64,000 nucleotides of DNA from Thermomonospora catenispora (GTDB lineage: Bacteria; Actinomycetota; Actinomycetes; Streptosporangiales; Streptosporangiaceae), in NCBI RefSeq assembly GCF_006363815.1, contig NZ_RRYT01000025.1, forward strand, positions 337 through 64,336, read 5' to 3'. The notes beneath the pieces are model-generated. The model had not been told where the DNA came from. It ran no database searches and saw only the letters and a list, made by a program, of their open reading frames with translations. Positions 18,401 through 25,583 of the stretch are shown here, one piece after another. The stretch's first letter is position 1. Every line of letters starts with the position of its first letter. Position numbers and translations under genes: made by a program.

Positions 18401-18689
18401 GCCGGGAGTCCCCTGCTCGCAGGATGCGCAGAACCGCTTCGGCGGATCGCGGGGTGACTTTTTTGGCGTCTTGAAGGCCCACATGGCTCAGCACCGCGCG
18501 GAGGATTCCGGGTGAGCACGCTTGCAGCAATTCCCGTATGTCGTCCGCGGAGACGGCGGCCAATGCGGCCTCCTCCAGCCCGGCGAGATCGGCGTCACCG
18601 AGCTGCTCGGCGAGCGATCCCAGCGGCGCCCGTCCCCTCGTGCGCCGGGCGGTGCTCGCATCGTCGCCGCATCGCCACCTCCGCTCCAA
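12414..18689 (-). CDS. Giant STAND/AAA-type P-loop NTPase
   Basis: About 2,091 residues. The first ~430 are helical; an acidic, low-complexity Asp/Glu/Pro linker spans about 436-590; long helical, coiled-coil-prone repeats run to about 1,150. The NTPase core has Walker A GGRQLGKS at 1428-1435 and Walker B LLILLDEADQF with DEAD at 1516-1519, then a sensor-like GLHQTARF and a winged-helix-like region. The C-terminus holds a second AAA-like, degenerate segment (LRRFNRLAIRQWMWEEA, TGGWPMLIGQIVDRV). STAND/AAA proteins of this size commonly act as sensors in bacterial immunity. No ATG exists in the first ~250 codons; TTG 18689 is chosen because AAGGGAGAGG precedes it (the frame stays open to TTG 18743). 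Confidence 0.85.
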   Translation of the reverse strand: MERRWRCGDDASTARRTRGRAPLGSLAEQLGDADLAGLEEAALAAVSADDIRELLQACSPGILRAVLSHVGLQDAKKVTPRSAEAVLRILRAGDSRRRGSLRGLLAIGFVHGFGNPDELTAEDCHALLDPDRAERALAKAPGLCSHLAADHPASIAYWGLTRVIGLDRPLAPVALGLLAAGPERLGDGAGAVAAAWKNLRERHPRLPERPIGLLELRELARRRLTDPPAADHEDETDMPSDETTVPSTAPTTGDRSPDLSAVAAAVEELRERLPRAAAAADRIATRLRDGRRPQDDDVTFIGETIARFDAVREQVEAVTSGDPPAADLSALAEALENARRAEADASRIRRLTGLQGPDRVADALDRVRRMARTGEGDGLAALAELIEAMSLPDGPSRAPDLADKARAHLPGECRKLVDYALMGQLTMPDAPPPASGAAEEGPEDDHGGGIARETERDDDPDPSERADDETGHDADRDTGRDLGHAAPEADAEPSAEADERDGTADDLAELDALIAEAFPEEAPDDDASPVETAGTRGEGRAPAAGDASHAELSGDLPSDTPPDLSAGTSTEVSAGTGPTTTEQPDRRPAARPAAEATSPAGPSVAEAEAAALRAGRFGLAGWLRSAAGRPEAETAARHCTAIAAEMAVFAGPLSAEFTALARNLSVKALAEDPAGGVLAWAAAIRAGLVHPTPESTKLLEELTVVVSGHPDLVDCGEMFVRAARGGAYLGSGVAGRTRGMAEATMARTQSAREAARLLEEEPHRKIKYQPATEVWKTLLQRDEPVGSLLMLAAQDDPANADQVAAQVTRLRATDEIERMIDEKTRRITARRRPKKIIAGARAQLVAKVANALDTAGRWARAVREIRERDAADVQDWRLGPLGQLQEASEAKRAAILDALQDMARTPDEVKAAAVRAAHDLLTETFDLLSGRPLPESEPPIAHVVNRDLLLAPTIPLDPASLGPREPFTVDQLIPTALADDRAWRAAFEERAARGDHEGTLAIVTVLERRDLQTALELRARREELVRRAREDRDARVEEIRDLVARRARDGVLTEDQVRRAEERLSTLLGDRRDFDRIDRSLDRLRDLLEDWSREAIERERARLEERAAHDPRVAAVRDRIAERIGEGDLTTAREFLAQIEAGRQLHEASEGVDHHLRRFYPAFPAAFARSLVRGGKRARKQENVEFLNALIDALGAGTHVADPDLAALLEGAGIDIPALRNARRQESKEGLRQWRACGLGSKTAGNLRSAIRPVLRMIGLEGVQRDVTGAPADPHRVWIDLELEQVVGDALLPAFGSRMSPSGKRLRLLLVWRRPGPQQLIEMLKDQPEDQTVLVWYFGVLSPEERQQLAAAARRRPAPVAGVLDDVAISYLACMPEADWSVAVALMAPFTAANPYAPVGDVPDEMFYGRADQLREVTDQTGSSFVYGGRQLGKSALLRKVERHIRATDRNRVVILENIQTVGKVAPLASLWSKLADKLAQQGVIPTGLVRGEQVCKAILEWIRRDPQRQLLILLDEADQFLNEDAKGAKFENVIALRNLMEETGRRVKVVFAGLHQTARFQSLTNQPLAHLGTPIAVGPLEPQDAFDLLVRPLATLGFRFPETLAARVIAEANNAPALIQLFAEELLKRLRRNPRATRELPYEITAEDVAEVWRDKTLARGFRDRFEWTLNLDKRYKVIAYTVALHALTEGADAALSVGELSEQCRYWWEAGFEDCSSDGFRSLLDECVNLGVLGLDADRYRLRTPHILNLLGGTAEVEEVLQNAGEFEKPDSFDAHSYHGAFRGGPERSPLSSRQLAALLRPHDLVHVVAGSRALHVERVPFALEEEELDNPGVKIHLVGPGRLTFDGAVERANRHDGHTVIVMTVPEDGDGRHFARRLDEALAAVSTPRRGTLAVVLVTGPGLARVWSDLQCRDGVDLMELRRFNRLAIRQWMWEEAHGFPDEKGQDALLVCTGGWPMLIGQIVDRVGERGVERDRALRWCQERLRRDPEEFVAATGVLADECLSAAWRQLVAEDAPETPEDLAGLLELHGEETLPALSARSLRAHGYSGTADLVEVLRLLGALEPREGRLSCEPVLAEATRRMDGHR

Positions 18690-19581
18690 GCGCCCCTCTC
18701 CCTTCGTGGGAATCCCGATCACAGGTAGCACCCTAGCCAGCAATCCCGGAATGAGCCCCTATGTCAGAACATCCACCTGATCGGGTACACGAGACTGACC
18801 TCGAGGACCCCTCTGAGGGCGCAGCTCCAGACCGGGACGGGACATTCCGAGCAAGGACAGGGGAATGCGCCGACAGGGCCGCCGCCCCCGCCGGGCGCCG
18901 CGGCAATCCGCCCGGCCGATGAGGTCTTCTCAAGAAGAGAAGTGACATATATGAATAAAACGTGCACTAGAGATTTTTCAGGCGTCGCGTCGTCGGCCTC
19001 GAGGGACCGCGGCCCCTTCGGCCGGAGCGGTCCGGGCGCCGGGTCCCCGGCGACGCCGTCCTGTTCACCGCGCCTTCGGGAGCCGGGAGCCGGGCGCCGA
19101 CCGCGACGGACCGGTCGCCGCGCACCGGCGTGCGATGAGGAAGACGAGGAAGCGGGAGCCGGCCGACGGCCGCGGCCGGTGGAGACCGCGAGGGGGCGTC
19201 AACGGCGCTGCACGAGGAGTCCCTGGCCGGCGGGTGCGATGCGAGCCCCGGTGCGGCCCGGCGGCTTCCTCGCCCGCACCACGGTGGTCGCCGCCTCGAC
19301 GCCGCCGCGCACGGAGGCGGTGATGCGAGAGAAGCGGGCCGACCCCCGGGGTGATCCCCCAGGGTCGACGAACGGTCCGGCGGCTCACGGAGGCGCGAGA
19401 CCGGAGGCGGGAAGGGCGGCCGGAGGGCGGGCCGGCCCGTGCGCGGCCGGGCCGTCGCCCGGGCACGGCGCGATCCGCCGGAGCGGGCGGAGAAGGGAGC
19501 AAGGAACGGCGGCCGGCGATCGCCGGCCGCGCCGCGGCGGGTGGTGCGGTCGCCCGCCGGACCGCACCACCGGCACGAGGG
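18690..19581. other. Intergenic region upstream of the giant NTPase gene
   Basis: About 890 bp with no convincing gene; the open frames are arginine/proline-rich shadows. An AT-rich patch at about 18940-18970 (GACATATATGAATAAAAC) stands out, with a near-palindromic TCTTCTCAAGAAGA beside it (about 18925-18940). On the minus strand this could carry the promoter and an operator for the NTPase/beta-CASP operon, with a leader of about 200 nt. Confidence 0.45.
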
Positions 19582-19800
19582 CTACCGGGCCTCGTTCAAC
19601 GCGGCCAGGGCCTGGGCCCAGCGGACGTACTTCAGCTCGGCCAGCTGCGCGACCGTGGTGACGCCGAACGCCTCCTTGAGCAGCTCGCCGTCCCGCTCGG
19701 AGACGCCCTTCAGCGCCGAGACGGGGGCGGCCAGGACCTCCGGCAGGCTCTTGTCCGCCCACGCCTTGTCCAGCACCTTGTCCAGATCGATCGAAGCCAC
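19582..19800 (-). CDS. Small helix-hairpin-helix-like protein
   Basis: 72 residues, starting at GTG 19800 with GGGAGAG upstream. The sequence is compact and helical: LDKVLDKAWADKSLPEVL, then APVSALKGVSERDGELLKEA, which resembles a helix-hairpin-helix with a GVS hairpin, and a final FGVTTVAQLAELKYVRWAQA. This architecture is seen in small actinobacterial proteins of unknown function; the hairpin type is often used for non-specific DNA or protein contacts. It has its own promoter with a palindrome at the predicted start of transcription. Confidence 0.7.
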   Translation of the reverse strand: MASIDLDKVLDKAWADKSLPEVLAAPVSALKGVSERDGELLKEAFGVTTVAQLAELKYVRWAQALAALNEAR

Positions 19801-19860
19801 GCGCTCTCCCGGACGATGTCAGTCGCGGACGGTGCGCGACGGTCCGCCGTCGCACACCTA

Positions 19861-19903
19861 CTACACGTGTAGCAGCATAGGGGGCGAGAAGCCTCGACGT
19901 AAA
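19861..19903 (-). promoter_or_regulatory. Promoter with operator-like palindrome for the small HhH gene
   Basis: Read on the minus strand: -35 TTTACG (19898-19903), 18-nt spacer, -10 TATGCT (19874-19879). A perfect 12-bp palindrome CTACACGTGTAG (19861-19872) covers the expected transcription start, a classic repressor position. Downstream the leader is about 65 nt to the GTG at 19800. Confidence 0.5.
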
Positions 19904-20030
19904 CGATTCACGATCTACCCGACGAGAAAGGCCAAAAGCACCGATCGGCGGGGCCGGAACAGCGGCGACGCCCCGCCGCCGCTCGCATGACGGCCGCGCC
20001 GCGGCGCGGAGGAGCGGTCGCCCCAGCGGG

Positions 20031-20765
20031 TCACGCCCGGCCGAGGGCGGCGATCGCCTTGGGCAGGTCGCGCTCGTACCGGCGGGCGTAGCGCTGGGCC
20101 TGCGGGCCCCGCCAGTAGGGGCCGCCGTTGTAGCGGGCGGCCAGCTCCCTGCCCTCCTCCGGGGTCATCCGATCGGGCTCCTTGTGGGCGAAGGAGGTCT
20201 CCTTCTTCACATCCCGCAGGTGGTAGGCGGCGATGACGATGCCCTGATGCGGGTCCTTGAGGGAGGAGACGATGCGGCGGCGCTGGGCGGGGGCGAGGTT
20301 CTCCGGGTCGTATCCCAGGGCCTCGGCGGCGCGGCGCACCTGGACCTCCATCGGGCCGTAGGAGGTCTTGTCGGGGTGCCGGGAGGAGAGGCCCCAGCGG
20401 CGCACCCAGCCCACGGCCGTGTTCATCCACTCCGGTTTCCCGCCCGCCTCCTGGTAGGCGATGCCAGCCAGGACGGCTTCGGGGATGCCGGCCTCACGGG
20501 CGGCGGCCCTGATCGTGTCCGCGTAGTGGGCGACCCACCGCCCCTTGAACTCCTCCTCGTCGGCGAGGCCCAGCGGCCTGGCGAGGAAGAACTGTCCGCT
20601 GCCCCATCTCGGGCCGTCGGCGGTCAGGTGCGCCGTCCGCTCCAGCAGTCGCCGGTGAGCGGCGGTGAGCGGGTCGCGCCGGGCGGAGTCCCGCCCTCGG
20701 GGCGGGCGCGCGACGGGGTCGCGGGCGGCCCGGTCGGCCCCCTTCGATGATCGGGAAGTCGTCAT
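20031..20765 (-). CDS. Lysozyme/transglycosylase-like protein
   Basis: 244 residues. The C-terminal 150 residues look like a lysozyme-like (soluble lytic transglycosylase) fold: LAGIAYQEAGGKPEW with a likely catalytic glutamate, SYGPMEVQVRRAAEALGY, DPHQGIVIAAYHLRDV, and the family signature AARYNGGPYW followed by AQRYARRYERDL. The N-terminus is polar and basic, with no signal peptide or membrane segment even if the start is moved upstream, so secretion by Sec is not supported. ATG 20765 has AGGACGG upstream. It may cut peptidoglycan after release by lysis or another route, or may bind a glycan inside the cell. Confidence 0.72.
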   Translation of the reverse strand: MTTSRSSKGADRAARDPVARPPRGRDSARRDPLTAAHRRLLERTAHLTADGPRWGSGQFFLARPLGLADEEEFKGRWVAHYADTIRAAAREAGIPEAVLAGIAYQEAGGKPEWMNTAVGWVRRWGLSSRHPDKTSYGPMEVQVRRAAEALGYDPENLAPAQRRRIVSSLKDPHQGIVIAAYHLRDVKKETSFAHKEPDRMTPEEGRELAARYNGGPYWRGPQAQRYARRYERDLPKAIAALGRA

Positions 20766-21197
20766 GGTGACCGTCCTGTGCTCCGGGGGTGCGTCGGCGG
20801 GCCGCAGGCAGAGCGTACAGCCGAGTCGGCCGCGACGGAGAGTCCGCCGTCGCCGCCGGGTTCGACGGCCGGGCGGTCTCCCGCTCGCACGGGCCGCGGC
20901 AGGAGGACCGGGCCGGACATCGACGTCGGCGCCGCCCGCACGCCCCTCCGGGGGCCGAGGCCGGCGGCTCCTGCGGGCGAGGACGCGCACACTCCACCCA
21001 AATTAAGCGTTTTATACATGTTCGCCCGTTTCCTCGGAGGGCGGGTCGGGCAGGGGCACCGGAAAGCGGCCCCGGCGCGGCAAGGGTGACCGCGGCGGCC
21101 CGATGAGGCCCCGCCGGGAGATCCGCGGCCGATGGCGCGGCCGGGAACCGTCGATGGCGGGCGGGGCGAGGGCCGCGCGTTCCCTCAGGAGATCACC
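20766..21197. other. Divergent intergenic region with AT-rich promoter patch
   Basis: 432 bp between the lysozyme-like gene and the flavin oxidase gene. A short AT-rich stretch at about 20999-21022 (AATTAAGCGTTTTATACATG) contains -10-like sequences on both strands (TATACA on plus, TATAAA on minus). Nothing else is recognised. Confidence 0.45.
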
Positions 21198-22577
21198 ATG
21201 GACGGCGCAACCCTGGAAGCGATGCGCTCCGCGCTGCGCGGACCGGTCATAGGCCCGCAGGACGCCGAGTACACCGAGGCCCGCACGATCTACAACGCGA
21301 TGATCGACAGGCGTCCCGCCGCCATCGCACGGTGCGCGGACGCCGCGGACGTCATGGCGGCGGTCGCGTTCGCCCGCGACCGCGGACTGGAACTCGCCGT
21401 CCGGGGCGGCGGGCACAGCGGCCCCGGCCTGTGCCTGGTGGACGGCGGCGTCACCCTCGACCTGTCCCCGATGCGCGAGGTGCGCACCGATCCCGCCGCC
21501 AGGACCGCGCAGGTCGGCGGCGGCGCCCGGCTCGGCGACCTCGACCACGCCACCCACGCCTTCGGGCTCGCCACGCCCACCGGCATCGTCTCGTTGACCG
21601 GCGTCGGGGGCCTGACCCTCGGCGGCGGCCACGGCTACCTCACCCGCAAATACGGACTGACCGTGGACAACCTGCTGGCCGCGGACGTGGTGCTGGCCGA
21701 CGGGAGCTTCGTCACCGCCAGCGAGACCGAGCACCCGGACCTGTTCTGGGCGCTGCGCGGCGGAGGCGGCAACTTCGGGGTCGTGACCGGCTTCACCTAC
21801 CGGCTCCATCCGGTGGACACGGTCGGGGTCGCGTTCACCGTGTGGCCCGTCGACCGCACCCGCGAGGTGCTGGCGTGGTACCGCGAGTTCCTCCCGCAGG
21901 CGCCCGAGGACGTCTACGGCTTCTTCTCGCTCTTCACCGTCCCGCCCGGCCCGCCGTTCCCCGAGGAGATCCACGGGCGGAAGATGTGCGGCGTCGTGTG
22001 GTGCCACACCGGCGACCTGAGCCGCCTCGAGGAGGCGTTCACGGCGGTGCACGAGGCCGGGCCGCCGGCCTTCCACGCCGCGATGCCGATGCCCTACCCC
22101 GTGCTGCAGAGCGCGTTCGACGAGCTGTTCCCTCCCGGGTACCAGTGGTACTGGCGCGGCGACTTCTTCGACGACATCCCGGACGCCGCCGTCGACGTGC
22201 ACCTGAAGTACGGCGAGAACATCCCCACCCCGCTCTCGCTGATGCACCTCTACCCGGTCGACGCGGCCGCCCACCGGGCGGGTCCGGACGACACCGCGTG
22301 GAGCTACCGGGACGCCGTCTGGTCCGGCGTCTTCGCCGGCATCGACCCCGACCCCGCCAACGCCCAAGCCGTCAAGCGCTGGTGCGTCGATTACTGGGAG
22401 GAGATGCACCCGTACTCCATGGGCGGCTCCTATGTGAACTTCATGGGGTCGGGCGAAGGGCAGGAGCGGGTCAGGGCCACCTACCGCGACCACTACGACC
22501 GGCTCGCCCGGATCAAGCGGACCTACGACCCGGACAACTTCTTCCACGCCAACCAGAACATCGCCCCGGCGCCGTGA
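21198..22577 (+). CDS. FAD-binding (berberine-bridge-type) oxidoreductase
   Basis: 459 residues of the VAO/BBE flavoprotein family. The PCMH FAD domain covers about residues 35-210, with the RGGGHS motif whose His73 normally carries covalent FAD. At the second attachment point many bicovalent enzymes have GGGCG; here it is GGGHG (142-146), so only single covalent attachment is expected. The substrate domain and the BBE C-terminal tail (YDPDNFFHANQNI) are complete. Family members oxidise sugars, alcohols or secondary metabolites with O2, giving H2O2. CAGGAG lies upstream of ATG 21198. No signal peptide. The substrate is unknown. Confidence 0.9.
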   Translation: MDGATLEAMRSALRGPVIGPQDAEYTEARTIYNAMIDRRPAAIARCADAADVMAAVAFARDRGLELAVRGGGHSGPGLCLVDGGVTLDLSPMREVRTDPAARTAQVGGGARLGDLDHATHAFGLATPTGIVSLTGVGGLTLGGGHGYLTRKYGLTVDNLLAADVVLADGSFVTASETEHPDLFWALRGGGGNFGVVTGFTYRLHPVDTVGVAFTVWPVDRTREVLAWYREFLPQAPEDVYGFFSLFTVPPGPPFPEEIHGRKMCGVVWCHTGDLSRLEEAFTAVHEAGPPAFHAAMPMPYPVLQSAFDELFPPGYQWYWRGDFFDDIPDAAVDVHLKYGENIPTPLSLMHLYPVDAAAHRAGPDDTAWSYRDAVWSGVFAGIDPDPANAQAVKRWCVDYWEEMHPYSMGGSYVNFMGSGEGQERVRATYRDHYDRLARIKRTYDPDNFFHANQNIAPAP

Positions 22578-22717
22578 GGCGCCGCGCTCCGGCGTCGCGC
22601 TCGTGCCGTGCCCGCACTGCGCTCATGCCGTGCTCGCGCCGTGCCGACGCCGGGTCCGCGTCGGGCTCGTCGGGCGGTCGCGCCCGCCGGCGACCGGTTC
22701 CGCCGTAGGGTCGGGGC

Positions 22718-23614
22718 ATGACAGACCGCAGCGGCGACGTCCGCAGGCTCCTGGCCGCGCACCTGCCCGGTCGCCGGGCGGGATCGGTGTCGCCGCTCGG
22801 CGAGGGCGAGGACCACGTCGCCTACGAGGTCGACGGCGAGCTGATCGTCCGTTTCGGCAAGGGCTCCGGCGCCGAGGGTCCGGCCAGGGGCGCGGAGGAG
22901 GAGGCCCGTCTGCTGAGGGCCGTGGCGGGGCTGTCGCCGCTCCCGGTGCCCGAGCCGTGCTTCACGGCGGCCCAGGAGGACTGCCTGGCCTACCGCAGGC
23001 TGCCGGGCGTGCCGCTGATCGACCTCTCCCCCTGGGAGCGCCCCGGGCGGAACGGCCGGATCGGCGCGGTGCTCGGCGCTCTGCTCCGCGCGCTGCACGC
23101 CGCCCGGCCCGAGACGGTCGCCGGACTGGTGGGGACCGACGAACAGCCCCGGGACCTGTGGCTGCGGGAGGCGGCCGAGGCGCGCGCCGCCGTCGGCGAC
23201 CGGGTCCCCGGCCCGCACCGCGCGGCCGTGGCGGAGTTCCTGGGCGCCCCGCCGCCGACCGTGCGGCGCGCGCCGGTGTTCTCGCACAACGACCTGGGGA
23301 TCGAGCACGTCCTCGTCGATCCGGCGACGGAGGCGGTGACCGGGATCATCGACTGGAGCGACGCCGCGTTCACCGACCCGGGATACGACTTCGGCCTGCT
23401 GTACCGGGATCTGGGGCCTTGCGCCCTGGAGGCGGCGCTGGACGCCTACCGGGCCGAGGGTCGCGACCGGCGGGAGCTGAGGACCCTGGCGGTCTTCTAC
23501 GCCAGGTGCACGGCCCTCACCGACATGGCCTACGGGCTCGACGCCGGCCGCGCCGCCTACCTCGCCAAGGGGCTGGCCGCGCTGCGGTGGCTGTTCCCGG
23601 GCCGGCTCCCCTGA
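22718..23614 (+). CDS. Aminoglycoside phosphotransferase-family kinase
   Basis: 298 residues of the APH/choline-kinase fold. The Brenner motif HND (190-192) in FSHNDLGIEHVLVD carries the catalytic aspartate, and GIIDWSDAAFTDPGYDF (about 209-225) carries the magnesium-binding aspartate. The N-lobe has a glycine-rich GEGEDHVAYEV. Such enzymes phosphorylate small hydroxyl compounds; some confer aminoglycoside or macrolide resistance, but most actinomycete paralogues have unknown substrates. It follows the oxidase gene by 140 bp on the same strand. Confidence 0.87.
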   Translation: MTDRSGDVRRLLAAHLPGRRAGSVSPLGEGEDHVAYEVDGELIVRFGKGSGAEGPARGAEEEARLLRAVAGLSPLPVPEPCFTAAQEDCLAYRRLPGVPLIDLSPWERPGRNGRIGAVLGALLRALHAARPETVAGLVGTDEQPRDLWLREAAEARAAVGDRVPGPHRAAVAEFLGAPPPTVRRAPVFSHNDLGIEHVLVDPATEAVTGIIDWSDAAFTDPGYDFGLLYRDLGPCALEAALDAYRAEGRDRRELRTLAVFYARCTALTDMAYGLDAGRAAYLAKGLAALRWLFPGRLP

Positions 23615-23746
23615 TCACGCCCGCGGGAACGGACGGGCCCGCCCCGTCGGCGGCGGTCCACTGAGCGGGACGGGCCCCGTCCGGGTCGGGAGGGCGCGCC
23701 TATTCTCCGCTCCGCAGGGTCCACTCCCCTCCCGCGGAGGCAGTCC

Positions 23747-25426
23747 ATGGCCACCACCCCCCGGCCCGTTGCGGGCGCCGCCGAGCAGACCCACCCCGAC
23801 GACCCCCGCGCCGATCTGCGCTGGGGGACGATCGACGCGATGCTGGCCGACGCCGCCCGGCGGCTGGGGCCGGCGGAGGCGATCGTGGACGGCGGCCTGC
23901 GGATGAGCTACGCCGATCTGGACGCCGAGGCGACCGCCCTGGCGCGGGCCTTCCTGGCGGCCGGGCTGGCCAAGGGGGACCGGGTGGCGATCTGGGCGCC
24001 CAACTCGGCCCGCTGGGTCGTCGCCGCGCTCGGGCTGCAGCGCGCCGGCGGGGTGCTCGTTCCGCTCAACACCCGGTTCACCGGCGAGGAGGCGGCGTTC
24101 GTGCTCGGCAAGAGCCGGGCCCGTTTCCTGTGCACGGTGACCGAGTTCCTCGGCCGGGACTATCCGGCGTCGCTGGCGCGGGCCGTCGGCGGGCCCGCCG
24201 GGGACCGGCCGTATGCGGGCCTGCCCGACCTGGAGCAGGTCGTCGCGCTGGAGGGGGACGCGCGCGACGGGCTGGTGTCGTGGGAGGCGTTCCGTGCGGC
24301 GGGAGCGGACGTCGCCGAGGCCGACGCGGTGCGGCGGGCCGCCGAGGTGGGGCCGCAGGACCTGTCCGACCTGCTGTTCACCTCCGGCACCACCGGCAGG
24401 CCCAAGGGCGCGATGTGCACCCACGCCCAGACGCTGCGCGCGTACGCGGTGTGGGGGAAGGTGGTGGGCCTGCGCGAGGGCGACCGCTACCTGATCGTCA
24501 ACCCGTTCTTCCACAGCTTCGGCTACAAGGCCGGATGGCTGGTGTCGCTGATGACGGGGGCGACGATCCTGCCCGCCCGGACGCTGGACGTCCCCCGGGT
24601 GCTGGAGACCGTCCGCGAGGAGCGCGTCACCGTCCTGCCCGGGACGCCCACGCTGTATCAGACGATGCTGGAGCACCCGGACTTCACCTCCGAGGGCGTG
24701 GCGAGCCTGCGGCTGGCGGTGACCGGGGCCGCCAACGTGCCGCCCACGCTGCTGTACCGGATCCGGGAGGCGCTGGGCTTCGAGCACGTCGTCACCGGCT
24801 ACGGACTCACCGAGTCCTGCGGGATCGTGTCGATGTGCCGCTACGACGACCCCCTCGACGTGGTGGCGACCACCGCCGGGCGTCCGCTGCCGGGCCTGGA
24901 GGTCACGGCGGTGGACGGCGACGGCGAGCCGGTGCCGCCGGGCCGTGCGGGGGAGATCCGGGTCCGCGGCTACACGGTGATGAAGGGCTATTTCGACGAG
25001 GACGCCGAGACGAACGCCGTCGTCGACGCCGACGGCTGGCTGCACACCGGTGACGTGGGGGTGATCGACGCCGCCGGGCGGATCAGGATCACCGACCGGA
25101 TCAAGGACATGTACATCGTCGGCGGCTTCAACGCCTACCCCGCCGAGATCGAGAACGTCCTCGCGCGGCATCCCGCGGTCGCCCGGGTCGCGGTCGTCGG
25201 GGTTCCCGACGAGCGGATGGGCGAGATCGGCGCGGCGTTCGTGGTGCCGCACCGCGACGCGCGGCTCGATCCGGCGGAGCTCATCGCCTGGAGCCGCGAC
25301 CGCATGGCCAACTACAAGGTGCCCGGCCATGTCCACATCGTGGACGAGCTCCCGGTGAACGCCGCCGGCAAGGTCCTCAAGCACGTCCTCCGGGAGCGTC
25401 ACGCGGCCATGGCGGGGTCCGGGTGA
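23747..25426 (+). CDS. Acyl-CoA synthetase (FadD3-like AMP-binding ligase)
   Basis: 559 residues, adenylate-forming family: carboxylic acid + ATP + CoA to acyl-CoA. Motifs in order: TSGTTGRPKGAM (about 207-220, ATP P-loop), GYGLTESCG (adenine), GWLHTGDVG and RIKDMYIVGGFNAYPAEIE (hinge), and the C-terminal NAAGKVLKH with the catalytic lysine. The architecture and FHSFGYKAGW resemble the FadD3/HIP-CoA ligase branch that activates ring-derived or other carboxylic acids, but this is inference. An SDR follows on the same strand, 158 bp downstream. Confidence 0.88.
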   Translation: MATTPRPVAGAAEQTHPDDPRADLRWGTIDAMLADAARRLGPAEAIVDGGLRMSYADLDAEATALARAFLAAGLAKGDRVAIWAPNSARWVVAALGLQRAGGVLVPLNTRFTGEEAAFVLGKSRARFLCTVTEFLGRDYPASLARAVGGPAGDRPYAGLPDLEQVVALEGDARDGLVSWEAFRAAGADVAEADAVRRAAEVGPQDLSDLLFTSGTTGRPKGAMCTHAQTLRAYAVWGKVVGLREGDRYLIVNPFFHSFGYKAGWLVSLMTGATILPARTLDVPRVLETVREERVTVLPGTPTLYQTMLEHPDFTSEGVASLRLAVTGAANVPPTLLYRIREALGFEHVVTGYGLTESCGIVSMCRYDDPLDVVATTAGRPLPGLEVTAVDGDGEPVPPGRAGEIRVRGYTVMKGYFDEDAETNAVVDADGWLHTGDVGVIDAAGRIRITDRIKDMYIVGGFNAYPAEIENVLARHPAVARVAVVGVPDERMGEIGAAFVVPHRDARLDPAELIAWSRDRMANYKVPGHVHIVDELPVNAAGKVLKHVLRERHAAMAGSG

Positions 25427-25583
25427 GGTCGCCCCGCACCCCTCACCGGTCCCGTCGGCGGGCGCCGGGCCCCCGGCGGCGGGAGCGGTCCCGCACGCCG
25501 GCCCGCCGACCCCGGGGCGGGGTCGGGTCCCCTCCCCTGTTCCCAGCAGACATCGATGATCAGGAAAGGCATCAGGAGGTCAT

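Noticed and set aside
18942-19661. 239-residue ORF starting MTYMNKTCTR
   Set aside because: After a short AT-rich start it becomes arginine/glycine/proline-rich without structure, and it overlaps the HhH gene antisense.
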